The notes: a model not told the origin generated them from the sequence alone. DNA of 12,333 bases from Parafilimonas sp. (GCA_023251275.1 JAHEZC010000021.1:1-12333); one strand, 5' to 3'; shown: positions 1-8,910, counted from the first letter of the stretch. A program made the numbers and translations.

Positions 1-1491
1 CAAAATAATTTTGACAAGCACCAGGAAGATGATTATTCAGATTTTTATTATGAACGCAACCTTCCTAAAATGCTTTCCCGTGAAGGCCCGCAGGCAGCCT
101 GTGCTGATGTAAATGGTGATGGGCTTACTGATATTTATATTTGCGGGGCATCAAAGCAGGCTGGTCAATTATACCTGCAAACAAAAAATGGGTTTGTGAA
201 AAAAGAAGAACCATTGTTTCAACAGTATGCTGCTTTTGAAGATGTGACTGCGACATTTTTTGATTGTGATGGGGATGGAGATATGGATCTCTTTATAGGG
301 TCAGGAGGTAACAGGCTGCCATCAGGAAGCCACGATTTACAGCATCGTTTATATATAAATGACGGCAAAGGAAATTTTAAGATATTGCCAGATGCTTTTC
401 CAAAAAATGATGATAATACTGCTATAGTTGCAGCTTATGATTTTGATAACGATGGTGACATAGATCTTTTTGTTGGCAGCAGGAGTGTGCCGCACTTTTT
501 TGGACTCAACCCTATAAGTCATGTGTATATAAATGACGGACACGGTCATTTCACAGCAATGGATAAATCAAAAATGTCAGGTATTGATACCATTGGAATG
601 GTAACAGGCGCCGTGTGGGCAGATATCACTGGCGACAAGCGGAAAGAGCTTATCATTGTTGGTGAATGGATGAGCCCGCATATTTATGCGTTCAGGGCAG
701 ATCATTTCGAAGAAATAAAAACAAATCTCAATGATTTATATGGGTGGTGGCAAACTGTTGCTGCCGCTGACATTGATGGAGATGGTGATGAAGATCTCAT
801 ATTGGGAAATAACGGCGAAAATTTTTACCTGAAACCGGATAAACAACATCCGGTTAAATTGTTCGTAAATGATTTTGATCAGAACTTTACTCCCGATTGT
901 ATTCTTTCACGTACTGTGGCAGGAAAGGATATGCCGGTATTTATGAAACGTGACATAACAGATCAGATACCTACTCTCAAAAAACAGAACCTGAAACACT
1001 CCGACTATGCCGGCAAATCAGTACAGGATTTATTTTCACCTCAACTAATAAAAAGTTCGCAGGTAAATCTTTTCAACTACTGCAGTTCTATTATTGCTTT
1101 CAATGATAGCAATGGAAAATTTACCATACAACTATTGCCTCCTGCAGCGCAGTTCTCATCGGTGAATACAATATTGTGTACCGATATTAATAATGATGGG
1201 TTCACAGATTTGATTCTTGGAGGGAATAATTTTGGTTTTCTTCCGCAGTTTTCCCGGCTTGATGCAAGTTACGGTGATGTCTTGCTGAATAATGGCAAAA
1301 GACAATTTACATGGATAAATTCTGATCAATCGGGTTTGCAAATTCCCGGACAGGTACGTGATATAAAAGAAATCCAGAGCGGCGATAAAAAATATTTACT
1401 CTTCCTGCAGAACGACGAATATCCAATGCTCTACGAAGAAAAAAAGAAGTTGAAACAATCTGTTCGGGCCCTGCAAAAGCAGGTTCCATAA
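1..1491 (+). CDS. FG-GAP/VCBS repeat protein, ASPIC/UnbV-type, C-terminal part (5' end cut by window)
   Basis: The reading frame is open from base 1, so the first ATG at 70 is internal and the true start lies upstream. The visible 496 codons match the C-terminal half of the next gene. Aspartate-rich FG-GAP/VCBS loops (DxDxDGxxD type) start near visible codons 36 (DVNGDGLTD), 88 (DCDGDGDMD), 147 (DFDNDGDID), 257 (DIDGDGDED) and 395 (DINNDGFTD). A degenerate loop near codon 208 (DITGDKRKE) has lost the glycine-aspartate core. Such loops normally bind calcium and stabilise beta-propeller blades. The segment GWWQTVAAADIDGDGDEDL followed by GNNGEN is shared with the next protein. By family the full protein should be exported and act at the cell surface or in the periplasm; its ligand is unknown. 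The stop lies 15 bases before the next start, so the two genes are very likely co-transcribed. The N-terminal half, where a lipobox and the ASPIC domain would lie, is not visible. Confidence 0.9.
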   Translation, partial: QNNFDKHQEDDYSDFYYERNLPKMLSREGPQAACADVNGDGLTDIYICGASKQAGQLYLQTKNGFVKKEEPLFQQYAAFEDVTATFFDCDGDGDMDLFIGSGGNRLPSGSHDLQHRLYINDGKGNFKILPDAFPKNDDNTAIVAAYDFDNDGDIDLFVGSRSVPHFFGLNPISHVYINDGHGHFTAMDKSKMSGIDTIGMVTGAVWADITGDKRKELIIVGEWMSPHIYAFRADHFEEIKTNLNDLYGWWQTVAAADIDGDGDEDLILGNNGENFYLKPDKQHPVKLFVNDFDQNFTPDCILSRTVAGKDMPVFMKRDITDQIPTLKKQNLKHSDYAGKSVQDLFSPQLIKSSQVNLFNYCSSIIAFNDSNGKFTIQLLPPAAQFSSVNTILCTDINNDGFTDLILGGNNFGFLPQFSRLDASYGDVLLNNGKRQFTWINSDQSGLQIPGQVRDIKEIQSGDKKYLLFLQNDEYPMLYEEKKKLKQSVRALQKQVP

Positions 1492-1506
1492 AACCGGATC
1501 GAAATT

Positions 1507-4500
1507 ATGTCCAGTTATATCAGGAAGATTCATCTTTACATTTTTGTGATATTCTTTCACACAATGATTGCAGGGTGTAATTCTTCAACAAAAATTTCAC
1601 CTTTATTTGAAACGCTTGACAGTAAAAGAACCGGCCTTGATTTCACAAATAAACTTACGCCCACTTCGGCATTTAACATGTTTAAATACATGTACTTTTA
1701 TAATGGTGCAGGCGTAGGCGCAGGAGATTTTAATAATGATGGCCTCATTGATTTATTTTTTGCATCAAACCAGGCAGAAAATAAACTTTATTTAAATAAA
1801 GGAAATCTTCAGTTTCAGGATGTAACTGTTGCTGCAAAAATTCCGCAGGATGGCGGATGGAGCACCGGTGTTTCTGTAGCAGATATTAACAACGACGGAC
1901 TGCTCGATATTTATGTATGCAGGGTTGGAAATTTTGAAACACTGCATAGCAGCAATCAATTGCTTATATGCAAAGGCATTGATAAAAACAATGTGCCTTT
2001 TTACGAAGATGAAGCAAAGCAGTATGGCCTTGATTTTTCAGGCTTTAGCACACAGGCAGCATTTTTCGACTATGATATGGATGGAGACCTCGATATGTTT
2101 TTGCTGAATCACTCTGTACATCAGAATGGAACTTATGCACCCCGTAAAACATTTATGGGAACCTATCATCCGCTTTCCGGCGACCGCATTTATCGTAACG
2201 ACGGCAATAAGTTTACCGATGTTACAAAAGAAACGGGGATTAACAGTTCTGCTGTCGGATATGGCCTGGGTGTGTGCATATCGGATATTAATTTAGATGG
2301 CTATCCCGATATATATGTAGGAAACGATTTTCATGAAAACGACTACCTGTACATTAACCAGCATAACGGCACTTTTAAAGAAGTGCTTGCTGATGAAATA
2401 ATGCATACGAGTAAATACAGCATGGGAGTTGATGTGGCAGATATTAATAACGATGCCTATCCTGAGATCATTTCATTGGATATGCTGCCATCTGATCCAT
2501 ACATACTGAAGCGCTCTCTCGGCGAGGACACTTATGATGTGTTTAACATGAAGATTGAGTATGGCTATAATTACCAGTATTCAAGAAACAACCTGCAGCT
2601 CAACAGGCGAGATGGCAAATTCAGCGAAGTGGGTTTGTATGCGGGTATCTATGCCACAGACTGGAGTTGGGCTCCGCTGTGGATGGATTTTGATAATGAT
2701 GGATTAAAAGATCTGTTTATATCGAACGGAATTCCGAAGCGGTTGAATGATATTGATTATGTGAATTTTGTTTCCAGCGACGAGGTGCAAAGGAAAATAA
2801 GTGCAGATGAAATGGACGATAAAGACATGGCGCTGATAAAAAAATATCCCGTTATTAAACTGCCGAATAAATTTTTTAAAAACATTGGTGATGTAAAATT
2901 TGAAGACGAAGCGGGACTGATAAAAGGAGATATGCCTTCTTTTTCAAACGGCTCCGTATATGCCGATTTTGATAATGACGGAGATCTGGATATTGTGGTA
3001 AATAATATTGATGACCCTGCTTTGTTGTATGAGAATAAAACTAATGATGCAGCCGGCAAACCATTCATTGAAGTAAAGCTGAAAGGACCTGCCGGTAATT
3101 TGACTGCAACAGGTTCTAAAATAGTCGTGTTTGCAAATAGCGGTATCCGCACTTATGAAAAATTTTCTGTACACGGATTTCAAAGCAGCATGGAGATACC
3201 TGTTCACATTGGCCTTGTAAATACAAAAGTGGACAGTATGTTTCTTATATGGCCTGATAATACAACCCGGCAAATTCAACTAAAGAAAGATTCTTCTTAT
3301 TTGTCTTTTGTGTATCAGAAGGGATTACCAAAATTTGATTATTCAAAGCTTACGCATCAATGGCAGAACCCAGCCATGCCGATGGAAGATATTACCTCCA
3401 AAGTAAAATTAAGTTACCTGCATAAGGAAGATCGTTTCAATGAATTTGATCGTGAACCGTTAATACCTCATGTAATCACTGCTGAAGGCCCGGCACTGGC
3501 AGTTGCAGATATTAATCATGATGGACTGGATGATGTTTTTATAGGAGCATCAAAAAGAAAAAAAAGTGTTGTTTTTTTTCAAACACCCAACGGCAAATTT
3601 GTACAATCGCATCAACCAGACCTTGAGAAAGACAGCACTTACGAAGATGTGGATGCATGTTTTGCAGATGTAAACAATGATGGTAATACTGATTTGATAG
3701 TTGCATCCGGAGGTAATGATTTTTACGGTAACAATGTATTTCAGCTTTCCCGTGTTTATCTTAATGATGGCAGAGGCAATTTCACAAAACTGGATCATGC
3801 GCTCGATGGAATTTATGCAACAGCATCCTGTGTGTTACCTTATGATTTTAATGGTGATGGGTATGTTGATTTATTCATAGGCGGAAGGGCTGTTCCCTGG
3901 GCTTATGGTGAAATTCCGCAATCATACCTTTTGCAAAATGATGGAACAGGTAAATTCAAAAACGTTACCGCTGAGTATGCGAAAGATTTATCACGCATAG
4001 GATTTGTGACCAATGCTGTATGGGCTGATATAGACAAAGACGGCGATAAAGATTTAGTGGTTTCACTTGAATGGGACGGCATTATTGCATTTATCAATGA
4101 TAAAGGTAAATTCACTAAAAAAATATTGACACCTAAACACGGATGGTGGAATTTTATTTTGCCTTGTGATATTGATAATGATGGAGACATTGACCTCATT
4201 GCAGGCAATCTTGGATTAAACAGTCGTCTCAAAGCAAATGTCAAAGACCCCGTAAGAATGTATTACAACGATTTTGATGATAACGGCAAAAAAGAACAAA
4301 TACTCACTTATTATTTAAATGGCCAGGAAATACCCTTTGCCAATAAAGAAGAATTGCAACGGCAATTGCCCTTATTAAAGAAAAAATATTTGTATGCAGA
4401 AGATTTTTCAAAAGCTTCATTAGAAGATTTATTTGGAAAGGAAAAGCTTGAAAAGGCTGATGTTTTTACTGCGGATTATTTTTCGAACGCAATCTTAATA

Positions 4501-4854
4501 AACGATGGTAACCTCAATTTTAGTGTACAACCGATGCCTTGGCAGGCGCAGCTTTCACCGTACAGAGATGCGGTTGTGCTGAACGCAAATGATGACAGTT
4601 TACCTGATATATTATTGGTTGGAAATTATTATGAAAGTAATATTCAGATGGGCAGATATGATGCAGATTATGGAACCATATTATTGAATAATGGTAAAGA
4701 TTCACTTACCTGTGAAAGCATCAACGGATTGTCAATCAAAGGAGAGATACGCCATATCCGCCCGGTAAATATATTAAAGCAACATGCATTTATTCTTGTC
4801 CGGAATAATGACAGCACTTTGGTGATAAAAGTTAAATCAGATATTCATAGATGA
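1507..4854 (+). CDS. FG-GAP/VCBS repeat lipoprotein with ASPIC/UnbV domain
   Basis: This is a complete 1115-residue exported protein. The N-terminus has basic residues, a hydrophobic stretch (about 8-22) and a lipobox MIAG-C with Cys24, so it is probably a lipoprotein. The residues after the cysteine (NSST) lack the acidic surface-export signal known in some Bacteroidota, so its final location is open. The N-terminal half has FG-GAP/VCBS loops near residues 74 (DFNNDGLID), 126, 188, 260, 394 and 487 (DFDNDGDLD). An ASPIC/UnbV domain follows at about 536-595, ending in the characteristic WPDNTTRQIQL. A second propeller-like half begins near 629, with loops at about 668, 721, 780, 841 and 888 and a degenerate one at about 1026 (NANDDSLPD). 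The second half is paralogous to the preceding gene. Pairs of these proteins often neighbour SusC/SusD transport genes in Bacteroidota, but none is visible here. A role in carbohydrate or other polymer binding is therefore inference. Confidence 0.92.
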   Translation: MSSYIRKIHLYIFVIFFHTMIAGCNSSTKISPLFETLDSKRTGLDFTNKLTPTSAFNMFKYMYFYNGAGVGAGDFNNDGLIDLFFASNQAENKLYLNKGNLQFQDVTVAAKIPQDGGWSTGVSVADINNDGLLDIYVCRVGNFETLHSSNQLLICKGIDKNNVPFYEDEAKQYGLDFSGFSTQAAFFDYDMDGDLDMFLLNHSVHQNGTYAPRKTFMGTYHPLSGDRIYRNDGNKFTDVTKETGINSSAVGYGLGVCISDINLDGYPDIYVGNDFHENDYLYINQHNGTFKEVLADEIMHTSKYSMGVDVADINNDAYPEIISLDMLPSDPYILKRSLGEDTYDVFNMKIEYGYNYQYSRNNLQLNRRDGKFSEVGLYAGIYATDWSWAPLWMDFDNDGLKDLFISNGIPKRLNDIDYVNFVSSDEVQRKISADEMDDKDMALIKKYPVIKLPNKFFKNIGDVKFEDEAGLIKGDMPSFSNGSVYADFDNDGDLDIVVNNIDDPALLYENKTNDAAGKPFIEVKLKGPAGNLTATGSKIVVFANSGIRTYEKFSVHGFQSSMEIPVHIGLVNTKVDSMFLIWPDNTTRQIQLKKDSSYLSFVYQKGLPKFDYSKLTHQWQNPAMPMEDITSKVKLSYLHKEDRFNEFDREPLIPHVITAEGPALAVADINHDGLDDVFIGASKRKKSVVFFQTPNGKFVQSHQPDLEKDSTYEDVDACFADVNNDGNTDLIVASGGNDFYGNNVFQLSRVYLNDGRGNFTKLDHALDGIYATASCVLPYDFNGDGYVDLFIGGRAVPWAYGEIPQSYLLQNDGTGKFKNVTAEYAKDLSRIGFVTNAVWADIDKDGDKDLVVSLEWDGIIAFINDKGKFTKKILTPKHGWWNFILPCDIDNDGDIDLIAGNLGLNSRLKANVKDPVRMYYNDFDDNGKKEQILTYYLNGQEIPFANKEELQRQLPLLKKKYLYAEDFSKASLEDLFGKEKLEKADVFTADYFSNAILINDGNLNFSVQPMPWQAQLSPYRDAVVLNANDDSLPDILLVGNYYESNIQMGRYDADYGTILLNNGKDSLTCESINGLSIKGEIRHIRPVNILKQHAFILVRNNDSTLVIKVKSDIHR

Positions 4855-4948
4855 TGAAATATTCTTAATTGTGCAAGCGTTAAAGTTGGCCAATGCGATC
4901 GTGACGTTCAATTACAATTCAGCACTCTCATTAAAAAAATTTGTCAGG

Positions 4949-7036
4949 TTATCTCAATAAAAGGACCCATCCTTTTTTAGAAATTCGCTTTTTACCATCT
5001 ATTGTTTCCATTACAACCTGATAAATATAGGTGTCTGTCGTTGCCGGCATTGAATTGTATATGCCATTCCATCCTTCGTTAATATTATTTGTAATAAAAA
5101 CTATTTGCCCCCAACGATTATAGATTGCAAAGCTGATAAGGCGGTTGTTAATTTGCGGTGGTACTCTGAACACATCGTTCCGGCCATCGCCATTTGGGGT
5201 AAAAGCATTGGGCATATAGATCTCAAACTCGCATTTCTCTAAGATTTGAAGAGTATCGGCATTTGTTCCGCATTCGTTACTTACCTGGACAATGTAAACG
5301 CCAGGCTGTCTTGCGATGTAAGTTGAATTGGCAGTGTTTATTCCATTCCATGCGTAAGTATCATATCCCGGTTCTGTTTTTAGAATTAATGAATCTGTTT
5401 CACTAAAACAGGTGTCACCTCCAAGACTGACTTTTGGTGTATAAAAGAAATTGATATTGTAGTAAACTATACTATCGCAGCCTTCAGATGTTTTGTATGT
5501 AACCGTATATGTGCCGGAATTTTTTACTACATCGTTGTTAGGCAGCGCAAAGGATTCTTCATTGCACAGGTTTATTGTTCCTGCGGTATCAGTTACATCT
5601 TTGCAACATGCAATACGGCATATATCGGTGCCCTGAATAAAATAATTATAAACACCAGGTACAGGCAGATCGCTCCAGATGGAAGGGCTTTTTTCGTAGG
5701 TTAAACTCAGATTCTGCATAAAGTACGCTGCGGTAGCGTCTTCTGCTGTTGCGGTGAAGCCGCTTTCGACACAAGGTATGTTTCCAAGTGTGTCTGTTTT
5801 TACAAGTTTAGGATCCTTGCTCCCGCCATTATGTGTAAGTGAGAAAAAATAGAAACCATAGTTTGTATGCAGGATATTTTTTGTTTCCTGGGTTCTGCCT
5901 ATTCCTCCATAAGCTTTTTGCCAAAGCATTTCACCCTGGTCATTTATGCCGATCATATATGCGGTATCACCGTTGTCCATAAGAATAGCCCTGTCGCCAC
6001 TTTTGCCAAATTCTGCCACAGATGTTGCATACAGAGGAGGTGTTGCGCTTGTATAAGAAAGCACTTTTTTTAGTATCCCGAAGCTGTCGGTTACGAAATT
6101 TAATACACGGTCAGTCTTGCGCAAATAACTGGGTATGGAAGCAGGTGCATATGATGTTATGAAACTGAGATCGTGATTCGGCAATTCTGTAATATTTATT
6201 ATATCTGTAAAAACTTTATCGGTAAAAGAAAGAGTATCTCTGCCAATAAAAAACCTGTTCCACAATCGCTCACCTGTTGCTGCGTCAACACAGGCCATGT
6301 AATAACCCCGTCTCTGATATGGATGAATATCATCAAAAACACTTGCGTACTCAGCAAATACTAAATTGCCATTACTCAATTGTTTCAGTATTACATTGCC
6401 AAAAGCCGGATACATCAACGGCGATGTTACAAGCATTGTCCACTTAACTTTTCCGTCTCCATTTATTCGGATAATCGCATTGTACGATTTGGTAGTATAG
6501 TAGCCAAGGGCAAGTATAAAATCGCCGTCATTTGTTTTAATAATACTGTTGATATCTGAATAAGCAAATGGCCTGATTAAATTTTGCAGCATCTTGGTCC
6601 AGATGATGTTTCCATATTTATCTGCTTTCATCAGGAATGCATATTCAGTAAGATGGGCCAATGGCCATACTGTAGTGTCAACATCGCCGATATTTCCCGT
6701 AATTAAAAAATTGTCATTTCCATCAGCGACAATATTAGTGAAGTTGAGAAAGTTAAAAGTACCTGTGTAATAGTGCTTACTCCATAAAATAGTGCCTTGT
6801 GCAGAAAATTTTGTCAGCCATCCTCCCTGGAGTAATGAATTATACCGAAAAACATTCCCTGCCATTGTTATTTCATCTTGTGCATCAGAAATTGCGGCAA
6901 CAGGATTTTGAACCGTAGCTGTATTATAATTAACAGAAAAATGATCATCCACACAGATTTGCGCATACCCTGCCTGATGATTTAAAAATAGAAAACTTAA
7001 TAAATAAACTATTGCTGAATATTTTTTTTGATACAC
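4949..7036 (-). CDS. Secreted propeller-repeat protein with T9SS type B sorting domain
   Basis: The 695-residue protein is predicted to pass the inner membrane by Sec and the outer membrane by the type IX secretion system. A signal peptide (KK, then a hydrophobic core) ends near GYA-Q26. Residues about 48-424 carry roughly seven repeats, each closing with a G-x-hydrophobic-x-W-type strand: GTILWSK 81, GNIIWTK 142, GKVKWTM 195, GERLWNR 255, a weak one at 320, GEMLWQK 368 and GNIPCVE 418. This suggests a beta-propeller. Two Ig/PKD-like segments follow: about 485-530, with the common GCDSI motif, and about 535-600, ending GVYIVQVSNECG. The C-terminal domain (606-695) has PNAFTPNGDGRND, YNRWG, GWNG and a final KKGWVLLLR, the hallmark of gliding-type (type B) sorting domains. 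The start is GTG: an in-frame TAA lies 18 bases upstream of it, with no ATG between. The 94-base gap to the converging gene at 4854 shows no clear hairpin. The substrate is unknown. Confidence 0.92.
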   Translation of the reverse strand: MYQKKYSAIVYLLSFLFLNHQAGYAQICVDDHFSVNYNTATVQNPVAAISDAQDEITMAGNVFRYNSLLQGGWLTKFSAQGTILWSKHYYTGTFNFLNFTNIVADGNDNFLITGNIGDVDTTVWPLAHLTEYAFLMKADKYGNIIWTKMLQNLIRPFAYSDINSIIKTNDGDFILALGYYTTKSYNAIIRINGDGKVKWTMLVTSPLMYPAFGNVILKQLSNGNLVFAEYASVFDDIHPYQRRGYYMACVDAATGERLWNRFFIGRDTLSFTDKVFTDIINITELPNHDLSFITSYAPASIPSYLRKTDRVLNFVTDSFGILKKVLSYTSATPPLYATSVAEFGKSGDRAILMDNGDTAYMIGINDQGEMLWQKAYGGIGRTQETKNILHTNYGFYFFSLTHNGGSKDPKLVKTDTLGNIPCVESGFTATAEDATAAYFMQNLSLTYEKSPSIWSDLPVPGVYNYFIQGTDICRIACCKDVTDTAGTINLCNEESFALPNNDVVKNSGTYTVTYKTSEGCDSIVYYNINFFYTPKVSLGGDTCFSETDSLILKTEPGYDTYAWNGINTANSTYIARQPGVYIVQVSNECGTNADTLQILEKCEFEIYMPNAFTPNGDGRNDVFRVPPQINNRLISFAIYNRWGQIVFITNNINEGWNGIYNSMPATTDTYIYQVVMETIDGKKRISKKGWVLLLR

Positions 7037-7125
7037 CGTAAATCTAAAACTGTGTTAAACAATTCAATTTCTTATATGACAAAATTTAAATTTTAATGTA
7101 ATTTAGTGAATTATACTTCTATGCA

Positions 7126-7824
7126 ATGAAAATGCCCATTTTGTTAAGTTATCTCTTCTTTTCTGCCACGGTTACTTATGCACAAACTGTTGCGGATAAT
7201 TTTTCAACAAATGGTTTTGCTGAAGCTTATGACATAAAAGGTAAACCATTTACAGCAAGGAATATGGATGATATTGAGGGTACGCCTATGCTGAATGATA
7301 GCTGGGAAAAAGGACAGGTGAAATTTATGAGCGGACCTCAGCTTACCGTTCCAGAATTGCAATTCAATCTGTTTACAAACCAACTATATTTCAGGAAGGA
7401 TAATATTGTTTATTTTTTTGGTGATCCTATATCAGAATTCAAATATCAGTACCACGATGAGGCAGGGAATGAACTTGCTTTTTTCAGGAACGGCTATCCT
7501 GATAATGGGGGAAAAACAATCAGTACATTTTACCGGGTGATGGCGGATGGCAATAATCTGCATTTGTTGAAATATTCGTATAAGATCGTCCGGGAAAATT
7601 ATGTGTATAATGGATCTCAGAAAAAGATTTATGCACAGATGGATGAATGGTATGCGTATGATGTTAAAAAAACAGCTTTTATCAAATTGAAAATGGAATT
7701 AAAGTACCTCGTAAAAGTGCTTCCTGAATATGCGGACACTATTAATAAGTTTGCTGCTGAAAAAAAATATAATCTTCGTAAAGAGACTGAAATTGCTGAA
7801 TTATTTGGTACACTGAATAAATAA
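7126..7824 (+). CDS. Secreted protein of unknown function (Bacteroidota family)
   Basis: The 232-residue protein has a signal peptide (MKMP, hydrophobic core, TYA-Q cleavage near residue 19), so it should be periplasmic or outer-membrane associated. No lipobox cysteine follows and no transmembrane helix is seen in the mature part. The mature region contains GTPMLNDSWEKGQVKF, then LQFNLFTNQLYFRKDN, an FGDPISEF segment, and a C-terminal lysine-rich tail ending near KKYNLRKETEIAELF. I recall this order (short peptide, DxW-KG, LYFR, then a helical tail) from unnamed proteins common in Bacteroidota, but I know no assigned function and give none. The gene stands alone, divergent from the T9SS cargo gene across 89 AT-rich bases and convergent with the gene ending at 7881. 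ATG 7126 is preferred; ATG 7132 (residue 3) would give almost the same signal peptide. The only promoter-like site is a weak TAATTTAG at 7099-7106. Confidence 0.82.
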   Translation: MKMPILLSYLFFSATVTYAQTVADNFSTNGFAEAYDIKGKPFTARNMDDIEGTPMLNDSWEKGQVKFMSGPQLTVPELQFNLFTNQLYFRKDNIVYFFGDPISEFKYQYHDEAGNELAFFRNGYPDNGGKTISTFYRVMADGNNLHLLKYSYKIVRENYVYNGSQKKIYAQMDEWYAYDVKKTAFIKLKMELKYLVKVLPEYADTINKFAAEKKYNLRKETEIAELFGTLNK

Positions 7825-7880
7825 TTTTCGATATTACATTCTTCTCGCAAATACATTCTTAAAATTTAATCTTCCGGATT

Positions 7881-8825
7881 TTAATATACAGGATAGTAAA
7901 GTTTTGTCACCCATTTTGAAGTATCACTTTCTGCTGATCTGTCTGTCACAAGCATTTGGAAGGGTATGGCAGGAGATGCCATTTGGTGATCATTTACATA
8001 ATTCGTTAATTCAGCGAATGCCTTATCAGCAGTAGCAGTGCCACCTGTAATTTCTCCAACTAATATATTTCCGGGTACCATTCTCTTAAAAGTTATATTT
8101 CCATTATCGTTAAAGATTTTGTCGGTAGGAATCGCCACCATTGTTCGAAAATGTGTACTATCAGTTTTGACTATATTAAGCATTGGATAATTTGTTTCTT
8201 TGCCGCCATTACTTTTTAAAAATGCCTCAAGTTCATCTATCATAGCATAAATCTCTTTGATAGCAGGATATCCGGTCGAAATTTTTTTAGTTGAAACAAG
8301 GAGTGTATCGGTGACTTTTGCCTGATCAATTTTCATTGAATACACATTTTCCGCTTTCCCAAGAAATAATTTGAGCGTATCGAGAATTTCTGCCATATTA
8401 TTTTTTATCTCTTTTGCCTGGAGGTATTGTTGTATTCTTTTTGCCGGATTCATACTTGTTTCAAAAGAAGTTTCCCATTTAATGCCCGAAGAATCTTTTC
8501 CTAAAAGAAAAATATTGAGAATGCTATTGAACTTTACTTTTTTTTTCTGTAAGATTATTTGCAACACATTCGGAGTCTCACGGTTTAGCTTATAACTGTA
8601 TTCTTTGTAAATAAATGATGAGTCTTTTACTGCTGCTTTGTTTTCATTTTGATTGGGCCACCATCGTGACCACGTATGCTCATTTGAAATAATCCGGGTA
8701 GCGCCATTAAGTGTACAGTTTAAGGTGATTGTTTCAGATATGGTGAGCCTGCCGGGAATAAAAAAATAACTGCATACTATTAGTACGACAAAAAGAACGG
8801 GCAGGCCGATAACTATTTTTTTCAT
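7881..8825 (-). CDS. Membrane-anchored SRPBCC / GyrI-like effector-binding domain protein
   Basis: The 314-residue protein starts MKKIV and has one N-terminal transmembrane segment (about 4-23), which should place the rest in the periplasm. Residues about 30-155 resemble the SRPBCC (START/polyketide-cyclase-like) fold, with the HTWSRWWPNQN segment early and an amphipathic helix (PAKRIQQYLQ onwards) at the end. Residues about 165-314 resemble the GyrI-like/AraC effector-binding domain: a long helix at 188-205, a strand pair around FRTMVAIP (226-233), GNILVGEITGG (252-262) followed by a helix, and a typical end, WVTKLYYPV. Both folds bind small hydrophobic or cationic molecules. No DNA-binding domain is present, so this is not a transcription regulator of the MerR/AraC kind. 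A role in binding or sensing a ligand at the membrane is inference. The gene has its own promoter candidate and lies after a terminator, so it is probably transcribed separately from the operon upstream. Confidence 0.82.
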   Translation of the reverse strand: MKKIVIGLPVLFVVLIVCSYFFIPGRLTISETITLNCTLNGATRIISNEHTWSRWWPNQNENKAAVKDSSFIYKEYSYKLNRETPNVLQIILQKKKVKFNSILNIFLLGKDSSGIKWETSFETSMNPAKRIQQYLQAKEIKNNMAEILDTLKLFLGKAENVYSMKIDQAKVTDTLLVSTKKISTGYPAIKEIYAMIDELEAFLKSNGGKETNYPMLNIVKTDSTHFRTMVAIPTDKIFNDNGNITFKRMVPGNILVGEITGGTATADKAFAELTNYVNDHQMASPAIPFQMLVTDRSAESDTSKWVTKLYYPVY

Positions 8826-8851
8826 TGATATGTGTTGAAAAGTAACGGCTG

Positions 8852-8884
8852 CAAAAATATTGAGCAGGGATTACTGTCCATAAA
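8852..8884 (-). promoter_or_regulatory. Bacteroidota-type promoter for the SRPBCC/GyrI gene
   Basis: On the minus strand TATTTTTG (8852-8859) is a full match to the Bacteroidota -7 consensus TAnnTTTG. A TTTA (8881-8884) stands in for the -33 TTTG with a 21-base spacer, within the usual range. The start codon of the gene at 8825 is 26 bases downstream. The site lies between the terminator at 8911-8935 and that gene, where an independent promoter is expected. The -33 element is imperfect and the start site is not proven. Confidence 0.5.
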
Positions 8885-8910
8885 TTTTTTTAATAATATA
8901 ATTGTAAAAT

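Noticed and set aside
2757..3152. 131-codon open frame on the minus strand inside the lipoprotein gene
   Set aside because: It lies fully within a well-supported gene with conserved FG-GAP and ASPIC motifs. Its translation has no recognisable domain and reads as the antisense of aspartate-rich repeats.
3903..4244. 113-codon minus-strand open frame
   Set aside because: It is a shadow of the repeat region: the recurring SPSLSIS-like pattern is the antisense of the DxDxDG loops.
4855..4948. Gap between convergent genes, checked for a bidirectional terminator
   Set aside because: No stem of useful length with a flanking T-run was found; only AT-rich sequence.
7835..7860. Nine-base direct repeat TACATTCTT at 7835-7843 and 7852-7860
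   Set aside because: It has only two short copies in AT-rich sequence between convergent genes, with no symmetry or link to a promoter. It is likely chance.
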